Source of the DNA: Tetradesmus obliquus
Taxonomy: Eukaryota; Chlorophyta; Chlorophyceae; Sphaeropleales; Scenedesmaceae
Assembly (NCBI GenBank): GCA_030272155.1
Contig: CP126192.1
Location: 8,032,501-8,096,500, forward strand
Direction: 5' to 3'
Length of the DNA: 64,000 nt
A program made the translations under genes and the position numbers. How positions within the stretch are numbered: position 1 is the stretch's first letter; each line of letters opens with the position of its first letter. The notes beneath the pieces were generated by a model. That model ran no database searches. It was not told the DNA's origin and saw only the letters and a list, made by a program, of their open reading frames with translations. Of this stretch, positions 58,355 to 64,000 are shown one piece after another.

Positions 58355-60061
58355 ATGAAGCCGAAAAAGGCGCCAAAACTAGGACGGCAGCTCCTCGCAG
58401 TGGCAGTGCTGCTGTTGATGGCAGAGTTGGTCTATTCGGATACAGGAAAGCAACCTGGACGCAAGCTGATGTCGCGAGGCTGGCTCATGGACATGCTGCT
58501 GCCAGTGCAGCAGCAGGAGCAGCTGCAGCAGGAGCAGCTCAACCAGGGCAGCAGCAGCAACACAAGCAGCGGCCCCTCTTGCAGTGGCTTCCTCATCGGC
58601 ATTGGCACGCAAAAGGGCGGCACCACAGCAGCGTGGGCATACATCAAGCACAACGCGCACCCGAGCTTACGTGTATCAACGGAGAAGGAGGTCGGCTTTT
58701 GGGACCAAGTGCATGGCTGGTACAAGGGCTGTACACTTGGCGATTACATGATGCTGCTAAACGGCACTATCGAAGATCCTTCAGCAGATGCCCTGCCAAT
58801 GTGCCCAGCTCCCGGGTTCAGAGGGCCGATGTACGCGCAGCACAGCAACCGCCTGCGCAGCAGCAGCATCTGCAACATCAGGCGGCAACTACAGGACGAG
58901 GCCGCAGCAGCAGCGGCAGCAGCAGCAGCTGCGGCGGGCCTGCCGCCACCACCGCCGCCAGCGCCGCCTGTTAGGCCGTGTTCTAACACCTACCCTAAGC
59001 CCTGGTGGTGGTTTTGGGGCGGCTGGCATGACAGCACTGCAGTGTCTGCCCTGCAGTTTGGACATGACGGCATTCCAGCCAACAGCAGCAGCAACAGCAG
59101 CAGCGTGCAGCTTGTTGATGCAGCTGAGGTGGCAGCAGACCCTTTGTTCCATGTGGACATCACCCCAGGCTACCTTTTCGACTCCACAGCGCCACTATGG
59201 GTGCGCTCCATGCTGCCGGAAGCACGGATCCTGGTCATCTTACGGGAGCCAGCCGCCAGGGCAGTTTCAAACTTCAACATGAAATGGCAGAAGCTTCGAG
59301 ATGCGGAGCTCAAGCGCAACGAGACAACAACCATGTCAAATTTAACAGATCAGCAGCTGGAGGCAGCATGGGTGGAGGGCCTAACGGCAAACGCGACTCG
59401 GCAGATGCAGCGATTGTCGGATTGCTATGCTAGGATTGGCACGGATGCGACACGCCAGCCGGAGCGTGCAGCTTGCATGGGGGTTCAGCAGCCGTACAAC
59501 CCTACCTACCAAGCCAGCATGTGGGAAGATGCCATGGTGTGGCAAGGGGTTTATGCAGACGGCTTGGAGCGCTGGTTCAGGCTGTTTCCTAAGGAGCAAT
59601 TCTTGATTTGGCTTAGTGAGGACTTTAAAGCTGATCCTGCAGCACACATGCGGCAGCTGATTGGGTGGCTGGGGCTGGACAAGGCACACATGAACCCTAA
59701 GCTGCTGCCAGGAGCCAAGCAGCTGGCACCGATCCATGTGAGGGAGTACGAAGCAGAGGCTCCAGAGGGACTGATGAGCAGCATGCGGAGGTTTTATGAA
59801 CCACACAATGCGCGGCTGGCGGCGCTGCTGCAGGAAAAGGGCTTTGGCAGCGTTGCGGATCGGCTGCTGCAGCTGTGGGGCCAGCAGCAGCAGCAGCAGC
59901 GGCAGCAGCAGCAGCAGCAGCAGCAGCAGGGTGAGGCCGGTGACAGTGGGGTGATGGCATCACTGCAGGCATCAGCAGCGACAGTGGCAGGGGCAGCTGC
60001 AGCAGCAGTAGGCGCAGCAGCAGCAGCGGCAGCGGCTGAGCCTGTGTCACTCGCCACATGA
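58355..60061 (+). CDS. Type II membrane sulfotransferase (PAPS-dependent)
   Basis: Transfers sulfate from PAPS to a carbohydrate or other acceptor, probably in the Golgi lumen. Single exon, 568 aa. Residues 1-10 are basic, 11-26 hydrophobic (a signal anchor), then a Gln/Ser-rich stem. The 5'-phosphosulfate loop FLIGIGTQKGGTT is at about 79-91. The 3'-phosphate block ILVILREPAARAVSNF is near 290-305. QASMWEDAMVWQGVYADGLERWFRLFPKEQFLIWLSEDF matches the core of the Sulfotransfer_1 fold. An Ala/Pro-rich insert lies near residue 185-210, and a Gln/Ala tail follows the domain. The ATG at 58355 is chosen because it directly precedes the anchor; the frame extends upstream without sense. Unlike its intron-rich neighbours, this gene carries no duplicated segments. 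Confidence 0.88.
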   Translation: MKPKKAPKLGRQLLAVAVLLLMAELVYSDTGKQPGRKLMSRGWLMDMLLPVQQQEQLQQEQLNQGSSSNTSSGPSCSGFLIGIGTQKGGTTAAWAYIKHNAHPSLRVSTEKEVGFWDQVHGWYKGCTLGDYMMLLNGTIEDPSADALPMCPAPGFRGPMYAQHSNRLRSSSICNIRRQLQDEAAAAAAAAAAAAGLPPPPPPAPPVRPCSNTYPKPWWWFWGGWHDSTAVSALQFGHDGIPANSSSNSSSVQLVDAAEVAADPLFHVDITPGYLFDSTAPLWVRSMLPEARILVILREPAARAVSNFNMKWQKLRDAELKRNETTTMSNLTDQQLEAAWVEGLTANATRQMQRLSDCYARIGTDATRQPERAACMGVQQPYNPTYQASMWEDAMVWQGVYADGLERWFRLFPKEQFLIWLSEDFKADPAAHMRQLIGWLGLDKAHMNPKLLPGAKQLAPIHVREYEAEAPEGLMSSMRRFYEPHNARLAALLQEKGFGSVADRLLQLWGQQQQQQRQQQQQQQQQGEAGDSGVMASLQASAATVAGAAAAAVGAAAAAAAAEPVSLAT

Positions 60062-60161
60062 GGCTGGTGAGGTGTGGGGTTTGAAGATTTGTGGCGGCTG
60101 TGGCTTTGTCATGTCTGGTGGCGTGCTGCCTGCCAAGGTTTGTGTGTGATGTTCTAGGAGA

Positions 60162-60199
<38 letters not shown>

Positions 60200-60929
60200 C
60201 TGGCGGCTGCGCGCTGCAGGCAGCATGTGATACAGAGGGCTGCCTGTGAAGCAGGCAGCAGGTAGCATATACATGTGGTAGGAGGCATTACAGTGCATGG
60301 GCAGTAATGTGTACTGGTGAGGGAGCGCTACACTTGTGGTGGTATCGAGGAGAGGGCAGCTGAGCAAGCAGTTGCAAGTCGCAGCATCAGACGCTGTTGG
60401 ACAAACCATGTTTGGGTCGACAGCAGGAACCTAATGACGTTTGCAGGGCTCTTTGCGACATGGATCCAGTGGTGCATAGCTGAGTGATGTACAGTGGTGG
60501 TCATGCTGTACGGTTGTGTCTTCAACAGCAATTAGTATCGCCTAGTGTATGTATCAGTACGTGGGGGTAGCAGGGGCCCTTGCCTGTTGGTATGTTGCTG
60601 GTGTGACTGGAAATCAATCTGTCAGTCGAACTCAATTGTTGTCTTAGCCCTGTTGAAGGGTCCTTGTGTGGGTTGGCAGCTCAACGCAGCCAGCAGCAGG
60701 TGCGTGATGTTTGCCGCTTTGCCTGCGGCTTGCTTAGCTTGCATTTTGCTGCGAACTCATAAAGTTTGCATTTTTGAATGGCACTGCTGTACACGGCTGC
60801 GCTACAGATTACAGTGTGATCAGGCTCTTGGTTTGCAATAAGAAGTGTGCATCATCCAGTTTTTGGTGGTGTGTGGGTAGCGGCCAGAGGATGGTGTCGT
60901 CTGCTGTGACCTCCAGACCTTACCTTTTC

Positions 60930-60934
60930 TGTAA
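60930..60934 (+). terminator. TGTAA poly(A) signal for the sulfotransferase gene
   Basis: A TGTAA pentamer on the coding strand, 869 bases after the stop. It is a candidate green-algal polyadenylation signal; an earlier unrecognised signal is possible. Confidence 0.35.
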
Positions 60935-61900
60935 CAAGTGTTGCCATACAAGTCTGAGACCGGCTATCCTCCTGTAGTACCCCGGGTCACGGCCCGTGAC
61001 GGCCATACCATGCATTGGCGTTGCCGCGTTGGGCTGACTTGCTGAGTTAGTTCGTTGACACTAGTTGCTGCAGTTACGCCCCTTCCATACTACCTCAGCA
61101 CCAATTGCAAGCACGGCATACGCAAAACTGAGCCTAACAGCAGGCACCCAGCTAAACCGCACTTGGCGGCTGGGTACGGTCAAGAGATTCGACTGCAGTT
61201 ACAGAAGCAGCATGGCAGGCATTGTCGCTAGCTGCCAATCAGCAAATTGGTCCAGAGTCACTAACAGTGTTAGACAACCTGGCATGCTGCAGCATGGACG
61301 CAGCTGTGCCCACAGCCTCTAATGCCAAAGCTCAAGCAGCCATAACGCAACAGGCGAGTGTGCCAAGCAAACACTGCCAAAACTGCGGCTGTCATTCAAT
61401 TTGTGTACTGTGCTCTATCTGCTACTAGCCTGTAGTCCATGCCTAGCCCTGAAGAATCAATCTTGGGTTCTGTGCAGGTTTGACCTCTTCTGTTAACGTC
61501 GTAAACAGGAACAAAATGCATGGGGACACACCTGAAGCACGCGAAGCGCACAAAACGTCAGCTGCTGGCACCAGCACTGCCTGTGGCATCATACCGCAAA
61601 CCAGACTGAATCAGGTGCTCATCAAACCCAAAACGATTATGGACGGGCGGTGTGCAGTGTGCAGCAGCCTTTATTTAGCCACGGTTGTCAGTCTTGTGCT
61701 GCGCTGCTCATACACAGAGCCTAAAAAGCACAAGCACACACCAACACAAGAAGGGCTGCAACTAACAGTCGTTTGTAGTATGTTTGAAGACAGTCATTTC
61801 AAGCCGTGCCACGCAACTACATGAGTGTCGCACATGTGGGTCACAACCCTGCCATACCATGGTAGCATGAGCACTGCTACTGCGGCTGCATCAGTGCCAG
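60935..61900. other. Intergenic region between convergent genes
   Basis: No gene is recognisable on either strand. A 114-codon plus-strand ORF near 61480-61824 has no family resemblance and is not called. Confidence 0.35.
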
Positions 61901-61904
61901 CAGC

Positions 61905-62140
61905 TGCTCCGCTTGACTGCTGCTGCCTACTGCCCGGCTGCGCTAGCTACCTCCAGCAGCCGTGCTGCTAGCGCTGAAGGGAAAGCCTCCTGTGCTGCTG
62001 CTGTGTGTGGCTGCAGTGCTGCCTGCAGCTGCCGCGCTTGACTGCTGCTGCCTACTGCCCGGCTGCCCTAGCTGCCTCCAGCAGCCGCGCTGCCAGCGCC
62101 GAAGGGAAGACCTCCGGTGCTGCTGCTGCTGTGTGTGGCT
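61905..62140 (-). repeat. Two copies of the bZIP terminal exon end
   Basis: The coding end with stop near 62052 (ALAARLLEAARAAGQ) recurs near 61905-61990, separated by about 125 bases, with the flanking stretch CCGCGCTTGACTGCTGCTGCC also repeated. The second copy lies in the presumed 3' UTR. Confidence 0.8.
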
Positions 62141-64000
62141 GTAGTGCTGCCTGCAGCTGCTGGTGCGCCTGCAGCAGGTGCTGCAGCCTCTGAGCTTGCT
62201 GCTCCAGCACCTCATTCTCAGCCTGCAACAGAAAAACAACAGCAATGACAACAGCATGCAGCAATGCAGGGTGAATTCTTGGCTGGCTGAACATGCACAT
62301 GAAAATGTGCAGCGCAATTACCTGCAGCTGGCACAGCGGGTCAGGAGCTGCTAGGGCAGCTGATGCCGTTGGTACCAGCGCCAGACTTCATTGTGTAGCT
62401 TGAAGTGCAGATGCCATCATTTTCTGGAGGTTTGCATGCATGCTTCACCAACCGCTAATTGCATGTGCACGCACGCACGCACGCACAGCAAGCACGCATG
62501 CATGCATTGTTGGCTGCAGATGTGTCAAAGTGTGCAGCTGAAGCAATAGCCACACCCCTGCCTGGCCCCTCTCCTGCAGCTGGCCAGTGCTCTGCTCCAG
62601 GCGCTCAATGGCCTCCTTCCTCCTGGCATACGACCGCGCAGCATGCATGCATAATCAACTGCAGCTTCGACTGGCAAAAGCAATAGCATACATCTCCCTT
62701 ACCTGCAGCTGGCCAGTGCTCTGCTCCAAACGCTCAATTGCCTCTTTCCTCCTGGCATATGACCGCGCAGCAGCCAGCCTGTTTGCCAGCTTGCGATCAA
62801 CGCAGCCGCCATCATCGCTGCCAGCTGCTGCAGCCATCTCCGCCACTGCTGCTGCTGCTGCTGCTGCCAGGGATGCGCGGCTGCTCTCTGCTGCAGCTTC
62901 TGGCTTACTGCTAGCTGCTGTGCACGCTGCGGCACCAGCAGCAGCAGGCTTGCCAGCCTTGCGTGTGCGCTTGGTGCCAGCAACAGCAGCAGCAGCAGCA
63001 CCAGCAGCCCTGGCTCTCTTGCTGCCCCGCGTAGCTGCTGTGCGCCGGCGCACGACATTCAAGTCGCTGTCACTGCTTGAAGCCCCCTTACCCTCATCTT
63101 CATGCCCACCTGGATGAAATTCATCCAAGGCATCAGATGCCGCTGCTGCTGCTGCTGCTGCAGTGAAATGTACCTCCGCCTGCCCCATCCCCTGCTCATA
63201 GCAGTCTGCCTCATCGTCAGAGCTTGCAGCAGCAGCTGCCAACGCTGCTGCAGCTGCTGCTGCAGCGCGCCGCTGTCGCACCAGCACAGGATACTGCTCA
63301 CCACCTGCGCTGGCTGCTGCAGAAGCTGCTGTAGTTGGGCCAGCTGTAGCAGCAGGCCTCTTCTCCTCAACAGCCTGCACTGGACAGTGCCTCTTCTTGG
63401 GCAGCACTGCTGCAGCAGCAGTACCTGCTACACCATACTGCTCACCCAATGCTGTATACTGCTGCGCCTGGCCACCAGCTGATGCCTCTGCTGTTGTGCT
63501 GCCTGCAGCAATGCCGCTGCCCGGCCTGCACGCCGTCACTAGCTCACCGCACTGCAAATCCTCCTGCTGCGCTGCCTCACCAACCTCCTGCTTGCTCTGC
63601 ACATGATCACGCAGCAACGAATTGCTCCTTTTGCTGGCAGCTGCTGCAGCGCCTGATCCTGCTGCAGCCTCCTTGCCAAGCCTGCTGCGCTTCTTGCAGC
63701 CTGCCCAAGCCGGTACCTCTGCTGCTGCTGCTGCTACTGGTGTTTTGACACCTGTCACAGCACTGCCGCGGGCACTTGCCACTGCTGCTGCTGATGATGA
63801 TTTGGCTGCTGCAGCTGGCTGGCTTGAGCTATTGCTGCACACCTCTTGCAAGACTCTACTGCCTCGAGCAGCAGCAAGGGCAGCAACAGAAGACGCTGAC
63901 AGCCGTGTTGACTGCTTGCTGCTTGCGGCACCTGCTGCTGAGAATGCACTGCCTGCCCCTGCTGCTGCTTGAACAGCAGCAGCATCAGTGCCGCTACTGC
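62052..64000 (-). CDS. bZIP transcription factor; 5' end beyond window
   Basis: A DNA-binding dimeric regulator. Two exons are seen, 62703..64000 (open to the edge) and 62052..62222, joined in phase 0. The N-terminal part is Ala/Ser/Gln-rich with basic and acidic patches (KKRSRLGKEA; SSDDEADC; a second Lys/Arg-rich block near 62980-63040). The basic region reads NRLAAARSYARRKEAIERLEQ. The leucine zipper spans the intron: Leu residues at exact sevens in ERLEQSTGQLQ then AENEVLEQQAQRL. Position +8 after the invariant Asn is Tyr, where nearly all bZIPs have Arg. The protein ends soon after the zipper (ARLLEAARAAGQ). Target genes are unknown. Confidence 0.85.
62580..62650 (-). repeat. Copy of bZIP basic region and zipper start in the intron
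   Basis: A segment encoding AARSYARRKEAIERLEQSTGQLQ, almost identical to the end of the 62703 exon, lies in the intron downstream of the donor. It ends in CTGCAG followed by GAGAG rather than GT, so the copy has no donor. Confidence 0.88.

Noticed and set aside
61480..61824. 114-codon ORF on the plus strand as a gene
   Set aside because: No signal peptide, domain or coding-like pattern; length is not unusual for chance in this region.

Overview
This window is nuclear DNA of a eukaryotic green alga, most likely a chlorophycean. The evidence is: genes cut into short exons with GT-AG introns; a plastid-targeted geranylgeranyl reductase of chlorophyll/tocopherol synthesis; CAG/CTG triplet tracts read as Gln, Ala or Ser runs in exons and forming acceptor-side tracts in introns; and TGTAA, the green-algal poly(A) signal, behind some genes. 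No rRNA, tRNA, CRISPR array, bacterial operon or intact transposon was seen. Layout: 1-4929 (-) MFS transporter of the drug:H+ antiporter type, 3' end off the left edge; 6316-8612 (+) PHD-finger protein; 9435-14449 (+) multi-pass membrane J-domain protein; 15912-31338 (-) the exosome RNA helicase MTR4 in 24 exons; 34214-34576 (-) small secreted Cys-rich protein; 36213-37514 (-) Gln/Ala-rich probable nuclear protein; 39593-43633 (-) geranylgeranyl reductase CHLP in 9 exons; 44270-about 46298 (-) Nudix hydrolase; 47304-54697 (+) TauE/SafE-family membrane protein in 9 exons; 55905-57401 (-) low-complexity ORF; 58355-60061 (+) membrane-anchored sulfotransferase; 62052-64000 (-) bZIP transcription factor, 5' end off the right edge. 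The genes do not form a pathway; this is ordinary mixed nuclear gene content. The striking feature is shared by seven of the eight genes with clearly identified introns (all but the PHD-finger gene). Their introns are packed with tandem, partly decayed copies of the neighbouring exon edges. Each unit, typically 90-220 bp, spans one splice junction. Copies of an exon's start (acceptor side) lie upstream of the intact exon, and copies of its end (donor side) lie downstream. I count about 55 extra partial exon copies in MTR4 alone, about 13 copies of one MFS exon, and a 448-bp unit in the TauE gene present twice with no difference that I can see. The intact exons still join with consistent phase into full proteins (MTR4 1149 aa, CHLP 508 aa, TauE 793 aa), so the genes look functional. 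The genes without introns and the PHD gene (one intron) lack such copies. This looks like an ongoing, genome-level process of splice-junction tandem amplification that could create alternative splice sites, new introns or alternative exons.
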